Positions 8,693-17,032 are shown, counted from the first letter of the stretch. The stretch: 64,000 nucleotides of DNA from Chryseobacterium indologenes (GCF_002025665.1 NZ_CP018786.1:1922001-1986000), one strand, 5' to 3'. Translations and numbers: made by a program. Notes: generated by a model not told the origin, from the letters alone.

Positions 8693-9121
8693 TTACTTTT
8701 TAAGAGATAAAATATATTTTACCATCTGTCGGGCATTCTCTTTACTCAATCCTGTATGAGGAGTCATGGGAATTTCGCCCCAATTGCCTTTGCCTCCTTC
8801 AATGATTTTCTGTGCCAGCATATCAAGATCAGCATCTGTATATTTTGCTGCAACTTCCTGATAAGAAGGACCTATTAATTTTGAATCTATTTTATGACAG
8901 GTAAGGCAATCCGTTCCTTCAATTAATTTCAATCCTTCATGTTTTGATGCACCTGAGGAAGCTGCAGTTTCAGGAACTGTTTCGACTGGCTGTGGTTGGG
9001 CAACTTGTTGTTCGGAATAAGGTTCGGCCTGTGGAATGGGAGTTGTTTCCGGTTTTGAACAGGAGAATAATAATGTAGTTAAAGTCAATACAATAATGGT
9101 ATTTTGAACGAGTTTTTTCAT
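8693..9121 (-). CDS. Class I cytochrome c lipoprotein
   Basis: A 142-residue exported mono-heme cytochrome c. Residues 1-20 are a lipoprotein signal peptide ending in LLFSC (lipid-attached Cys21), followed by a Pro/Gln/Glu-rich linker to ~60. The heme domain has CLTCH (Cys72, Cys75, His76), the family pattern KLIGPSYQEVAAKY, and the distal Met119 in EIPMTPH, as in cytochromes c551/c552. It probably shuttles electrons at the periplasmic face. Placement between the 4-TM protein and ric, inside the NO cluster, suggests a link to NO metabolism, although qNOR itself should take quinol electrons directly; its partner is therefore unclear. Confidence 0.9.
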   Translation of the reverse strand: MKKLVQNTIIVLTLTTLLFSCSKPETTPIPQAEPYSEQQVAQPQPVETVPETAASSGASKHEGLKLIEGTDCLTCHKIDSKLIGPSYQEVAAKYTDADLDMLAQKIIEGGKGNWGEIPMTPHTGLSKENARQMVKYILSLKK

Positions 9122-9135
9122 AATGAATAGTGTTA

Positions 9136-9585
9136 TTATTGAACTGTATTTCTTTTGAATTGTAATATGATTGCTGTAATGAGCATTAATGCTTTTGCGG
9201 TTTCAGCATAAATAAAATAGTCGTGTAATGGAGTAGGAGATAATGTTTTTCCTGATGTAAGTAAATCAACACGGGAATCAAGTACCGGCAGAAGCCAGAA
9301 CTGTTCTGCAGCAAGGATAGAAACTAAAACAGCCAGAATTATAAAGTCAGTTTTCGTATAATTTTTCCAACTGACTGACATCAGTATTAGTATTACAATA
9401 AGAAATCCCCATTGTATTTTTGAAGAGAATCCAAACATGAACTTTCCTAAACCTAATGCGGTAGGAAGGGTAATTCCCGGAACCTGAAACTTCATTGGTG
9501 TTTCCAGAAAACTGATGGTAAAAAACATTCCGGTCATCAGACAGAGTAACATCAATACGAAAGGATTTTTGAGTTCTAATTTCAT
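9136..9585 (-). CDS. Four-helix membrane protein of unknown function in the nor cluster
   Basis: A 149-residue protein with four predicted hydrophobic helices: residues ~8-28, ~47-70, ~78-98 and ~125-143. A conserved-looking ETPMKF motif follows the first helix. I do not recognise the family with certainty; small 4-TM proteins with an early E-T-P motif occur beside denitrification and c-type cytochrome genes. It starts 19 bp downstream of a perfect Rrf2-type palindrome (9604-9623) and ends 14 bp before the cytochrome c gene, so it belongs to the same NO-responsive unit. It could be a quinol or cytochrome partner, but that is only inference. Confidence 0.7.
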   Translation of the reverse strand: MKLELKNPFVLMLLCLMTGMFFTISFLETPMKFQVPGITLPTALGLGKFMFGFSSKIQWGFLIVILILMSVSWKNYTKTDFIILAVLVSILAAEQFWLLPVLDSRVDLLTSGKTLSPTPLHDYFIYAETAKALMLITAIILQFKRNTVQ

Positions 9586-9603
9586 TTTGATTCATTTAAT
9601 ATT

Positions 9604-9623
9604 AAAAGATCTTTTTATCTTTT
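9604..9623 (-). promoter_or_regulatory. Rrf2-type operator (7-6-7 perfect palindrome)
   Basis: AAAAGAT (9604-9610), six-base spacer, ATCTTTT (9617-9623). It has the same architecture and nearly the same arms as the site upstream of the Rrf2 regulator gene. It lies in the 54-bp gap between the regulator and the 4-TM protein, so it could control an internal promoter of the cluster. Confidence 0.6.
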
Positions 9624-9639
9624 ATTTGTTTAAATTTTT

Positions 9640-10071
9640 TTAAGCCCTCAAATGAGTAAGCTGTAAGTCCAGATTATCAACAAACATTTGAATTTTTGAG
9701 GTTTCAAGCATAATTCGAAGATCCTGTCGGATACTTTTGAACTGATCATGGAGTGGGCACGGATGCGTTTCCGAACACTGATCAAGCCCAAGACCGCAAC
9801 CGGTAAAAAGTTTGTCTCCGTCAATTTCTCTGACAATATCGGCAATGGAGGTATTCAGGTTTTTCTGATCCATATAGAAACCTCCGTTCGGACCTTTGGC
9901 AGATTGTACAAATCCTTTTCTGCTCAGATCCTGCAAAATTTTAGCAATAAAATGCTCTGGTGAATGGATGCTTTTTGAAATGTCTTTAATCCCGACCCTG
10001 CTGTCATTTTTAGACTGCTGGGCAATATAGATCAAGGCTCTTAAAGCATATTCGCACGTTTTTGAAAACAT
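9640..10071 (-). CDS. Rrf2 family transcriptional regulator, NsrR-like
   Basis: A 143-residue Rrf2 protein: N-terminal winged helix (residues 1-60, EYALRALIYIAQ and the HSPEHFIAKILQDLSRKGFVQSAKG recognition region) and a C-terminal Fe-S segment with Cys92, Cys99 and Cys105 (C-x6-C-x5-C). That triplet resembles the cluster ligands of NsrR and IscR. Given qNOR and ric downstream, an NO-sensing repressor that loses DNA binding on cluster nitrosylation is the best reading. It heads the minus-strand cluster, and matching palindromes occur on its own promoter and downstream of it, so autorepression is expected. The name nsrR is not applied because orthology cannot be proven here. Confidence 0.9.
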   Translation of the reverse strand: MFSKTCEYALRALIYIAQQSKNDSRVGIKDISKSIHSPEHFIAKILQDLSRKGFVQSAKGPNGGFYMDQKNLNTSIADIVREIDGDKLFTGCGLGLDQCSETHPCPLHDQFKSIRQDLRIMLETSKIQMFVDNLDLQLTHLRA

Positions 10072-10090
10072 TTTACTGATTTTTATAGGA

Positions 10091-10134
10091 CAAATATAGA
10101 AAGATATTTTTAATAAAAGACATATTAGTCTTTT
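10091..10134 (-). promoter_or_regulatory. Promoter of the NO cluster with overlapping Rrf2-type operator
   Basis: On the minus strand a -7 box TATATTTG lies at 10091-10098 (consensus TAnnTTTG). The palindrome AAAAGAC-N6-GTCTTTT occupies 10115-10134, 17 to 36 bases upstream of that box, exactly where the -33 element should be. A bound repressor would occlude the promoter. Its arms match those at 9604-9623 apart from one Y/R position. Confidence 0.65.
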
Positions 10135-10147
10135 ATTTTTTTATCAA

Positions 10148-10163
10148 TGTGATGAAGATCATA
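10148..10163. promoter_or_regulatory. Crp-type site upstream of the NO cluster
   Basis: TGTGA-N6-TCATA matches 9 of 10 bases of the CRP palindrome found at 149-164. Its centre is about 71 bp upstream of the transcription start predicted from the -7 box at 10091-10098, the classical class I activator position. Its function is inferred from sequence and spacing only. Confidence 0.4.
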
Positions 10164-10173
10164 CGTGAAGCGT

Positions 10174-10986
10174 TTAGCCCATCATGTTTTGAATTGTTTT
10201 ATTACTCTTTCTAAGATCAGATGGTCTCGATTGGGTAAACTCATGAAAAGTATCACTGAAAGCACTGATAGAGCTATAACCCACATCATCGGCGATTTCA
10301 TTGATGGGTTTGTCTGTATTTAAAAGCAGTTCAATCGCTTTGATGATTCTTAATGTTTTTAAATACTGGAGGAAAGAAATATTCATATCAGCCTTGAAAA
10401 GTCGTGACAGAGAACGCTCACTCAAACCAAATTTGCTGCTGACATTGGCCAGAGTCAATTTTTCTCCGATATTCCATTCCAGATAAGATACAATTTTCAT
10501 CATCTGTTTGTTATGGGTTGCGGGCAAAATAATGGGTAATGGCTGTTTGTGAGTTTTTGGGAGGATTTTTTTTAAAGCTACCAAAAATTCAAAATTTTCA
10601 TCTTTTGCCGTTACATGTTTTTCATCCCAGATTTCAGAATATTTGATCATCTGGATCAGGAGTTCTGATGCCGGATAAATGCCCAATCTGCTGTAGAAAG
10701 GATCAGAGACATCATCATGGGCATAGAAATAAAGAGAACGCAGAACCGTTGCCGTATATCCGATTTCTAAAATATGTTCCATTCCTTGCGGAATCCAGAA
10801 GAAATGTCTTGCCGGAACCACATAGGTTCTGTTATCAATCGTAATATAGGCGATTCCTCCTTCCACATAGCTCAGCTGTCCTTTCGTATGTTTGTGAAAA
10901 GGAATCAGTTTTTCTGATTTTTCGTGCATAACAAATACACTTTTATCGTCTTTATCAATGTCCGGAAGGGCAGCAATTAATCCCAT
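10174..10986 (-). CDS. AraC family regulator (cupin sensor), divergent from the efflux operon
   Basis: A 270-residue regulator. Residues ~25-110 form a cupin-like sensor (HKHTKGQLSYVEGG, ARHFFWIPQGMEHIL), and residues ~165-265 form the double HTH of AraC proteins: GEKLTLANVSSKFGLSERSLSRLFKAD, then INEIADDVGYSSISAFSDTFHEF. It is transcribed divergently from the TolC-HlyD-MFS operon across 132 bp that contain -7 boxes for both directions, so it is the likely local regulator of that pump. The inducer is unknown. Length and domain order are standard for the family. Confidence 0.92.
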   Translation of the reverse strand: MGLIAALPDIDKDDKSVFVMHEKSEKLIPFHKHTKGQLSYVEGGIAYITIDNRTYVVPARHFFWIPQGMEHILEIGYTATVLRSLYFYAHDDVSDPFYSRLGIYPASELLIQMIKYSEIWDEKHVTAKDENFEFLVALKKILPKTHKQPLPIILPATHNKQMMKIVSYLEWNIGEKLTLANVSSKFGLSERSLSRLFKADMNISFLQYLKTLRIIKAIELLLNTDKPINEIADDVGYSSISAFSDTFHEFTQSRPSDLRKSNKTIQNMMG

Positions 10987-11014
10987 AAAAAATTTTAAAA
11001 TCCCATTGGAAATG

Positions 11015-11094
11015 CAAATATAATCATTTGGCCGGAATCATGTAAAAGTTGACTATTTTAGATAAATAAAATTTCCGGATTGCTGATAAATTTG
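11015..11094. promoter_or_regulatory. Divergent promoter region of AraC gene and efflux operon
   Basis: A minus-strand TATATTTG lies at 11015-11022 and a plus-strand TAAATTTG at 11087-11094; both fit the -7 consensus TAnnTTTG, while -33 TTG elements at ideal spacing are not evident, which is compatible with activator dependence. The plus-strand box also implies translation of the TolC gene from ATG 11119 rather than from the upstream TTG at 11080. Confidence 0.5.
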
Positions 11095-11118
11095 CAATGC
11101 AATAATTCAAAAATTCAA

Positions 11119-12441
11119 ATGAAAATTTATGTCGCCGGATTGCTGATGCTCGGAATTTCCTCCACTATATCAGCTCAGACCGGCAGTCCAACAAAGGATA
11201 CCATACGACTCTCCCTAAAAGACGCATGGCAAAAAGCGGAAGAAAATAGCCGTCATATCAGAATCAATACCATCAATGTAGACATTGCTGAAGCTGAAGT
11301 AAAAGATGCCAAAAGAGAGCGCCTTCCGGAAATAGAAGTCAAAGGTTCTGCAGAAAAAGCTTCCAACATTCCCATCTATGAAAACGGAATTTTTTCCAAA
11401 CCTACACAGCATGAAGTGATTCATACGCTTTACAGAGCCGGAGCAGATTTTTACCTTAACATTTATAACGGAAATAAGCTGAATCTTAAGATCAAGGAAA
11501 ATCAGACGCTTCAGAAAATTAAAGATATTCAGAAAGAAAAATCGGTTTCTGATATTCATTACAAAACAGCAGCTCTTTATCTTGAATTACAGAAAACATT
11601 AATCTTCAGAGATCTTATCAAACAGGATATCACTGATCAAAAAACACAGCTTAAAGAGATACAGACTCTTTATAAAAATGGAGTGGTATTGAAAAGTGAT
11701 GTTTTAAGGATTGAACTGGAACTTTCCAAAAGAAAAATGACTCTGGTGACTATAGAAAATGATATCCTGATTGCAATGCAGAAACTGAATATTATTCTTG
11801 GAATTCCGGATGAGCAGATTGTTATTCCTGAAGCACCGTTTAATCAGTGGAATGAGAGTACAACTTATAATGAGTATCTCAAACTGGCATTGGATCATTC
11901 TTTTGATTATCATGTTTCTGAGCAGCAGACAGCGCTTAGCATAATCAAACTGAAACAGGTAAAAGCCAATGTAAGACCTAAAGTAGGGATGTATGGTGAA
12001 TTTTATTACGCCAATCCGCAGATTTTCCTTTATCCCTATAATCCTTATTGGTATTCACTGGGAATCGTTGGAATTAAAGCATCGTTTTCTATTTCTTCCC
12101 TTTACCACAACACTCATAAAGTGAAAGCTGCCCAGCTGGAGTTTGAAAAAGAAGAAGAAGTACACAAGGATACGGAAGATAAAGTAAGGCAACAGGTGAA
12201 AGAAGCTTATCTGCGTTACCAGGAAGCTTTAGAACAGATAAAAGTGGCAGAAGCCAATGTTGCTCAGGCAAAGGAAAATGCACGTATTATCAAAAATACT
12301 TACTTCAGCCAGACCTCACTTATCACTGAACTTTTGGATGCAGATATACAGCTGCTTCAGACAAAATTTGAGCTTGAAGCGGCAAAGATTATGGCACAGA
12401 ACAATTATTATTTACTACAAAACATTACAGGCGTTTTATAA
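11119..12441 (+). CDS. TolC family outer-membrane efflux protein
   Basis: A 440-residue outer-membrane factor of a tripartite pump. The ATG at 11119 gives a clean signal peptide ending in STISAQ; a longer frame from TTG 11080 overlaps the promoter. Two long helical hairpin repeats typical of OEP/TolC domains are visible (residues ~30-200 and ~240-430), with coiled segments such as KEAYLRYQEALEQIKVAEANVAQAKENARIIKNTY around residues 360-390. It is the first gene of a three-gene operon: the HlyD gene begins 4 bp after its stop. It forms the channel across the outer membrane. Confidence 0.92.
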   Translation: MKIYVAGLLMLGISSTISAQTGSPTKDTIRLSLKDAWQKAEENSRHIRINTINVDIAEAEVKDAKRERLPEIEVKGSAEKASNIPIYENGIFSKPTQHEVIHTLYRAGADFYLNIYNGNKLNLKIKENQTLQKIKDIQKEKSVSDIHYKTAALYLELQKTLIFRDLIKQDITDQKTQLKEIQTLYKNGVVLKSDVLRIELELSKRKMTLVTIENDILIAMQKLNIILGIPDEQIVIPEAPFNQWNESTTYNEYLKLALDHSFDYHVSEQQTALSIIKLKQVKANVRPKVGMYGEFYYANPQIFLYPYNPYWYSLGIVGIKASFSISSLYHNTHKVKAAQLEFEKEEEVHKDTEDKVRQQVKEAYLRYQEALEQIKVAEANVAQAKENARIIKNTYFSQTSLITELLDADIQLLQTKFELEAAKIMAQNNYYLLQNITGVL

Positions 12442-12445
12442 TACA

Positions 12446-13510
12446 ATGAAAAAAAAATATACTCCCACCGATAGAATGATCACGAAGATCACAGGATGGA
12501 TTTCAGTTGTAATCGTTGCTGCACTTACTGTCTGGGGCGGTTTTACCTTAAAAAATTATTATGCATATGAGCAGACCAATGATGCACAGGTTCAGGAATA
12601 TGTAAACCCTATTATTTCAAGAGCTGGAGGATTCATTGTAGCTGTAAAGTTTGAAGAAAACCAGGAAGTTAAAAAAGGTGATACTCTTTTGATTATTGAT
12701 AACCGAGAATATATTCTTCAGGAAAAACAGACACAGGCTGCCATTCAGAAAGCCCGTGCACAACTGAGAGTATTGGAAAGTACTACAGGTACTACAGAAA
12801 AGGAAGCAGCAGCAGCAATGGCTCAGATAGATGCAAGCAAAGCGAAAGTCTGGAAACAGCAACTTGATTATAACAGATATAAAAAGCTTTATGATGAAGA
12901 ATCTGCTACCAAACAACGTCTTGAGGAGGTGAAAGCAACCCTGGATGTCAATGAAAGCGATTATCAATCTTCACAGGATAATTATGCAGCTTCGGTATCC
13001 AAGATCAATGATATACGGGCAGAAAAAACAGTTGTTTTAGCCGAAATTGCAAGACTGGAAGCACTGCTGGACCGTCATAAACTGGATGTAAGTTATACGG
13101 CTGTTACCGCTGCATATGACGGAAGAATGGGAAGAAGAACCGTTGAGGTTGGGCAGATGATTGATGCCGGAGAAACGCTGGCCTTTATAGTCAATAATGA
13201 AACTGATAAATGGGTGGTAGCCAATTATAAAGAAACTCAGATTAAGGATATGCATATCGGAGATCATGTGAAAATTGTGGCGGATTCTTATCCGGACAAA
13301 GAATTCCAGGGAACTATTATTTCCCTTTCTCCTGCAACAGGTTCAAGTTTTTCACTGCTTCCACCAGATAATTCCACCGGGAATTACGTGAAAATTGTCC
13401 AGCGTATTCCTGTAAGAATCAGAGTGGATGGACAAAGAAGTCAGATTGATGTTCTGAAAGTAGGAATGAATGTGAATGTTTACGCCAATAAAAAGCATTC
13501 CAATGGCTAA
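12446..13510 (+). CDS. HlyD/EmrA family periplasmic adaptor
   Basis: A 354-residue membrane-fusion protein. The ATG at 12446 lies 4 bp after the tolC-like stop; the open frame extends further back inside the previous gene but that part is out of context. Residues ~15-35 are a single TM helix. The barrel-sandwich half-motifs follow: VNPIISRAGGFIVAVKF (~60-75) and TAVTAAYDGRMGRRTVEVGQMIDAG (~235-255), flanking a long coiled-coil hairpin (~95-215). The C-terminal beta barrel includes GDHVKIVADSYPDKEFQG. The pattern matches EmrA, which pairs with 14-TM MFS pumps, in agreement with the next gene. Confidence 0.92.
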   Translation: MKKKYTPTDRMITKITGWISVVIVAALTVWGGFTLKNYYAYEQTNDAQVQEYVNPIISRAGGFIVAVKFEENQEVKKGDTLLIIDNREYILQEKQTQAAIQKARAQLRVLESTTGTTEKEAAAAMAQIDASKAKVWKQQLDYNRYKKLYDEESATKQRLEEVKATLDVNESDYQSSQDNYAASVSKINDIRAEKTVVLAEIARLEALLDRHKLDVSYTAVTAAYDGRMGRRTVEVGQMIDAGETLAFIVNNETDKWVVANYKETQIKDMHIGDHVKIVADSYPDKEFQGTIISLSPATGSSFSLLPPDNSTGNYVKIVQRIPVRIRVDGQRSQIDVLKVGMNVNVYANKKHSNG

Positions 13511-15095
13511 AAGACAAATGCCCTATTTCAAAAAATGGGCTCCGGAATGGTTGGTGAAGATTATTCTTTTTTCAATGACGCTTCCGGGAATCATTATCTT
13601 TTTTCTGCCATTGTCTAATCTGAATGCCGCAGCCGGATATTATGGATGTGAACCAGCGGATATCCAGTTTTCAGTAGCCATGTTTTATGCAGGTTATGTA
13701 GGTTTTTATAGCCTGGAAAGACGATTTTTTAGTTTTTTGGCTGCAAAAGAATATTTTCTTCTGTTCACCACATTGCAGATTCTGGCTTGTCTGATATGCT
13801 ATTTCACCCGTGAAGTCTATATTTTGTTTCCGGTTCGTTTTGTGCAGGGAATGTTATTTGCCGGAAATGTAAACCTTTCGCTTACCCTTATTTTTACGAG
13901 ACTAAACAACGAGAGGGGGAGGGAAATCAGTTTTTCAGTATTCTTCGGAATTCTGATCTGTGCTTTGCCATTCAATAATCTGATTACCGCAGATCTTATT
14001 GATTCCTACAATTTTAATATTGTTTATAAAACAGCAATTTTCTCATACCTTCCGGGACTTATTTTCCTCACTCTTGCAATGAGCAACTACAGAACCCATG
14101 CGAGATTTCATCTCTATAAACTCGACTGGCAGAGTTTTGGACTTTTCAGTACGATATTGGTTTTAATAGGATATATTACCATTTTTGGTCAGGAATATTA
14201 TTGGCTGGAAGATAGCCGGATTCTGGGAAGCGTCATTGGGATTGTTGTATTGGCGGGAATATCAATATTCCGTCAGCAAGCGATCAAAAGACCTTATATT
14301 GATCTGCAGGTTTTCAGATACAGGAACTTTAAAGTAGGTTTACTGATTCTTTTTGTCATGTATATATGCCGGTTTGCCTCAGGAATTGTCAATACCTATT
14401 TTGCCTCAGAGCTGCATTTAGATCCATTCCATATATCCTATATTAATATTTTCAATCTTGCAGGGTTGGTTATTGGGGTCATTATTGCCTGTTGTATGGT
14501 TTTGCAAAAGAAAGATATACGATATATCTGGGGACCAGGTTTTTTAATGCTATTGATCTTTCATGGATTAATGTATTATTCTTTTGATGTTCAGGCTGAT
14601 GAGTTTAATTATTACGTTCCGTTATTTCTTCAGGGATTAGGGGTAGGATTGATAATGGTTCCAACGATTATTTATATTATTTCTTCCGTTCCCGCTATTA
14701 TTGGACCTTCAGCTGCCGCAACAGCGTTAGCAATACGATATCTTGGATTTTGTATCAGCATTGCTCTGATCAATTTTTTTGAACTCTTTGAAAAAAGCCG
14801 TCATTACAATGCTTTTCAGGATCATTTAAGTGCGGTAGATCCGGAAGTTAAAAATTTTCTTCACCATCAGACGGCTAAGCTTGTTGCAAGAGGAATGTCT
14901 GAAGATAAGGCTGTAAAAGCTGCTGATAAGTTATTGGTAGGAAGAATGAATATTCAGAATCATGTGCGTTTTGCGATGGATTATTATGAAATGATGGTGT
15001 GGCTTCTTGCCGCTTCACTGCTGTTGATTTTTCTTTTCCCATACCTCAACCGAACCGCTCTTTATCTGAAATCCCGCAGACTGTCACCTGCATAA
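13503..15095 (+). CDS. MFS efflux transporter, DHA2/EmrB-like
   Basis: A 530-residue inner-membrane transporter with about 14 hydrophobic segments, the DHA2 topology. The chosen ATG (13503) overlaps the HlyD stop by 8 bp, a coupled-translation arrangement. Motif A is degenerate: SLERRFF replaces the usual G-x-x-x-D-R-x-G-R-R, a common variation in Bacteroidota EmrB-like proteins. Segment VRFVQGMLFAGNVNLSLTLIF corresponds to TM4 motif B. With the adaptor and TolC protein it forms a tripartite drug or metabolite exporter; the substrate cannot be deduced. A terminator follows at 15160. Confidence 0.9.
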   Translation: MAKRQMPYFKKWAPEWLVKIILFSMTLPGIIIFFLPLSNLNAAAGYYGCEPADIQFSVAMFYAGYVGFYSLERRFFSFLAAKEYFLLFTTLQILACLICYFTREVYILFPVRFVQGMLFAGNVNLSLTLIFTRLNNERGREISFSVFFGILICALPFNNLITADLIDSYNFNIVYKTAIFSYLPGLIFLTLAMSNYRTHARFHLYKLDWQSFGLFSTILVLIGYITIFGQEYYWLEDSRILGSVIGIVVLAGISIFRQQAIKRPYIDLQVFRYRNFKVGLLILFVMYICRFASGIVNTYFASELHLDPFHISYINIFNLAGLVIGVIIACCMVLQKKDIRYIWGPGFLMLLIFHGLMYYSFDVQADEFNYYVPLFLQGLGVGLIMVPTIIYIISSVPAIIGPSAAATALAIRYLGFCISIALINFFELFEKSRHYNAFQDHLSAVDPEVKNFLHHQTAKLVARGMSEDKAVKAADKLLVGRMNIQNHVRFAMDYYEMMVWLLAASLLLIFLFPYLNRTALYLKSRRLSPA

Positions 15096-15159
15096 GTGAA
15101 ATTTTATCGTTTATCAATCAAAAGTATAGCTTGTTAGCTAATTTTATAGTAGAGTGCTG

Positions 15160-15192
15160 AGACTGTCTGATAAGGCAGTCTCTTTTATTTTG
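15160..15192 (+). terminator. Terminator of the efflux operon
   Basis: GAGACTG (15160-15166) pairs with CAGTCTC (15177-15183) and is followed by TTTTATTTT, 65 bp after the MFS stop codon. Confidence 0.75.
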
Positions 15193-15240
15193 TTAGAAAA
15201 TGGATGAACACTTCTGGCCGGAATTGTATGTTTTTTGTCA

Positions 15241-15271
15241 TTGCAGACAAGATCCTTTCTCTCTACATTTG
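15241..15271 (+). promoter_or_regulatory. Promoter of the GlxA-type regulator gene
   Basis: TTG (15241-15243), 20-base spacer, TACATTTG (15264-15271), close to the Bacteroidota consensus TTG-N19-TAnnTTTG. Because it lies inside the longest open frame (which begins at 15204), the ATG at 15291 is preferred as start. Confidence 0.6.
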
Positions 15272-15290
15272 TACTCATACAGAACGAGAT

Positions 15291-16292
15291 ATGAAGAAAG
15301 AAGGAAAACATAAAGGAATAAAAAATATAGTACTTCTGGCGTTACCACAGGTGCAGCTGCTTGATATTGCCGGACCATGGGATGTTTTTACAGCAGCCAA
15401 CCGTTTTCTGAACATTGATAAAGAGGATAGCGGCTATCATGTATATCTCGTTTCCGGAACATCAGAGAAGATTATCTATTCCAGCTCAGGAATGCCATTA
15501 TCATGCAGCCATACCATTTATGATATTGATTTCGCTGTAGATACTTTGCTTGTAGCAGGGACAACGTTGAGTGTACTGGAGGAAATCAGCCATGATCTCT
15601 ATCATTATCTTCAGAATATAAAATCAGATGTAAGACGGCTGGGATCTGTCTGCGTTGGGGCATTTGTTCTTGCCAAAGCAGGTCTGTTGGATGGCAAGCA
15701 GGTAACTACCCACTGGAAATTTGCAGATACACTTCAAAAGTGTTATCCAAAGCTGGAAGTGAATGTCAATCCTTTTTTTATTTGTGATAAACCTATCTAT
15801 ACTTCAGGAGGTGTTTCTTCCGGGATGGATCTTGCACTGGCACTTTTAGAAGAAGATTTTGGAAAGCCTCTAGCTACAGAAGTTGCCCGTCATCTTGTTT
15901 TGCCTTTAAAAAGATCCGGAATGCAGTCTCAGTTTGGAGATGCGCTGCCGGAATATGAAATAATGTCTCCTTTTACAAAAGAAGTCCGTGACCTGTTGAA
16001 AGATAAACTGAATGAAGCCATAACAGTAGAATATATCGCTGAGTCACTGAATATGAGTCCCCGTAATTTTTCCAGGGTATTTCTAAAAGAATCAGGAATG
16101 ACTCCCGGCCGGTTTCTTGAAAAAATGAGACTGGATCAGGCTAAAAATATGCTGGAATATACTGAGATGAGTGTTGACATGATTGCCGTTAAATGTGGAT
16201 TTAGCAATGCCGTTTCGCTTCGCCGGGTATTCCTTAAAAATATTTCCCTTTCTCCGGCTCAATACCGGAAAGCGTTTAAAACTACAGAATAA
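15291..16292 (+). CDS. GlxA family transcriptional regulator (DJ-1/PfpI + AraC HTH)
   Basis: A 333-residue two-domain regulator. Residues ~10-190 are a DJ-1/PfpI-type sensor (VQLLDIAGPWDVFTAANRF, the nucleophile-elbow-like VCVGAFVLAKAGLLDG, THWKFADTL, YTSGGVSSGMDLALAL); residues ~235-330 are an AraC double HTH (ITVEYIAESLNMSPRNFSRVF and VDMIAVKCGFSNAVSLRRVF). Proteins of this class typically control neighbouring amidase/DJ-1 or detoxification genes, and a DJ-1/PfpI protein follows 105 bp downstream in the same direction. Whether the sensor domain keeps enzymatic activity is unknown. Confidence 0.92.
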   Translation: MKKEGKHKGIKNIVLLALPQVQLLDIAGPWDVFTAANRFLNIDKEDSGYHVYLVSGTSEKIIYSSSGMPLSCSHTIYDIDFAVDTLLVAGTTLSVLEEISHDLYHYLQNIKSDVRRLGSVCVGAFVLAKAGLLDGKQVTTHWKFADTLQKCYPKLEVNVNPFFICDKPIYTSGGVSSGMDLALALLEEDFGKPLATEVARHLVLPLKRSGMQSQFGDALPEYEIMSPFTKEVRDLLKDKLNEAITVEYIAESLNMSPRNFSRVFLKESGMTPGRFLEKMRLDQAKNMLEYTEMSVDMIAVKCGFSNAVSLRRVFLKNISLSPAQYRKAFKTTE

Positions 16293-16397
16293 ATTTTTTC
16301 TCTTACGGATTTAAAATGAAACTGATCGTTATCAATGATCGGTAGGGAAGAACTATGTCTTTATCCAAAAAATAATCATCTTAAAAATAAAAGAATT

Positions 16398-17030
16398 ATG
16401 AAACAAGATACTAAAACAATGAATGTCGCATTTTTAATTTATGATCAGGTAGAAGCTCTTGACTTAAATGGGCCTTTGGATGTTTTCGTTAAGGCGAATG
16501 TTGTACATCCCAACTCTTATCATTGCTTTACGGTCGGAAAAACAAAAGAACCAGTGTATATGGAAGCTAATACGATGGCTGTTATTCCTACTTACGATAT
16601 ACATACCTGTCCTAAGCTGGATATGATTGTTGTCCCCGGAGCAAATCCTGAACATATTATGAAATATATCAAGGATATGGATTTTCAGGAAACAGTTCTG
16701 AAATGGATCAGTAATAATTATAATGAAGGAACTACTGTCTTTACAGTATGTACAGGAAGTATGCTGCTTTCCGGAACAGGTATCCTTGAAAACCATGATA
16801 TTACCACCCATAGCATGTTGTTAGATACTTTAGAACAGTATAATCCGGAAGCAAATGTGATCAGAAATGTTCGTTATGTGGATCAGGGACAGTTGATAAC
16901 TACAGCTGGAATTACCGCTGGAATTGACGCTGCTCTTTATCTGATTGGAAAACATCTCGGTAAGGAGACAATGGATAGCATTATTGAGATTTTTGAATAT
17001 CACAACAGAAAATCTGAAAATTCTCTTTAA
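16398..17030 (+). CDS. DJ-1/PfpI family protein
   Basis: A 210-residue single-domain protein of the DJ-1/ThiJ/PfpI superfamily, starting at ATG 16398 (an upstream in-frame ATG at 16335 would add 21 low-complexity residues). The fold markers are NVAFLIYDQVEALDLNGPLDVF at the N-terminus, a conserved acid there, and the Cys of the nucleophile elbow in FTVCTGSMLLSGTGIL, followed by ITTHSMLLDTL. It closely parallels the sensor domain of the preceding GlxA regulator, so the pair may have arisen by duplication. Possible activities are glyoxalase, deglycase, amidase or isonitrile hydratase-like; none can be chosen here. Confidence 0.85.
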   Translation: MKQDTKTMNVAFLIYDQVEALDLNGPLDVFVKANVVHPNSYHCFTVGKTKEPVYMEANTMAVIPTYDIHTCPKLDMIVVPGANPEHIMKYIKDMDFQETVLKWISNNYNEGTTVFTVCTGSMLLSGTGILENHDITTHSMLLDTLEQYNPEANVIRNVRYVDQGQLITTAGITAGIDAALYLIGKHLGKETMDSIIEIFEYHNRKSENSL

Positions 17031-17032
17031 AA

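Noticed and set aside
9347..9595. 82-codon minus-strand frame overlapping the 4-TM gene
   Set aside because: It lacks the hydrophobic pattern of the accepted frame and has no independent start signals.
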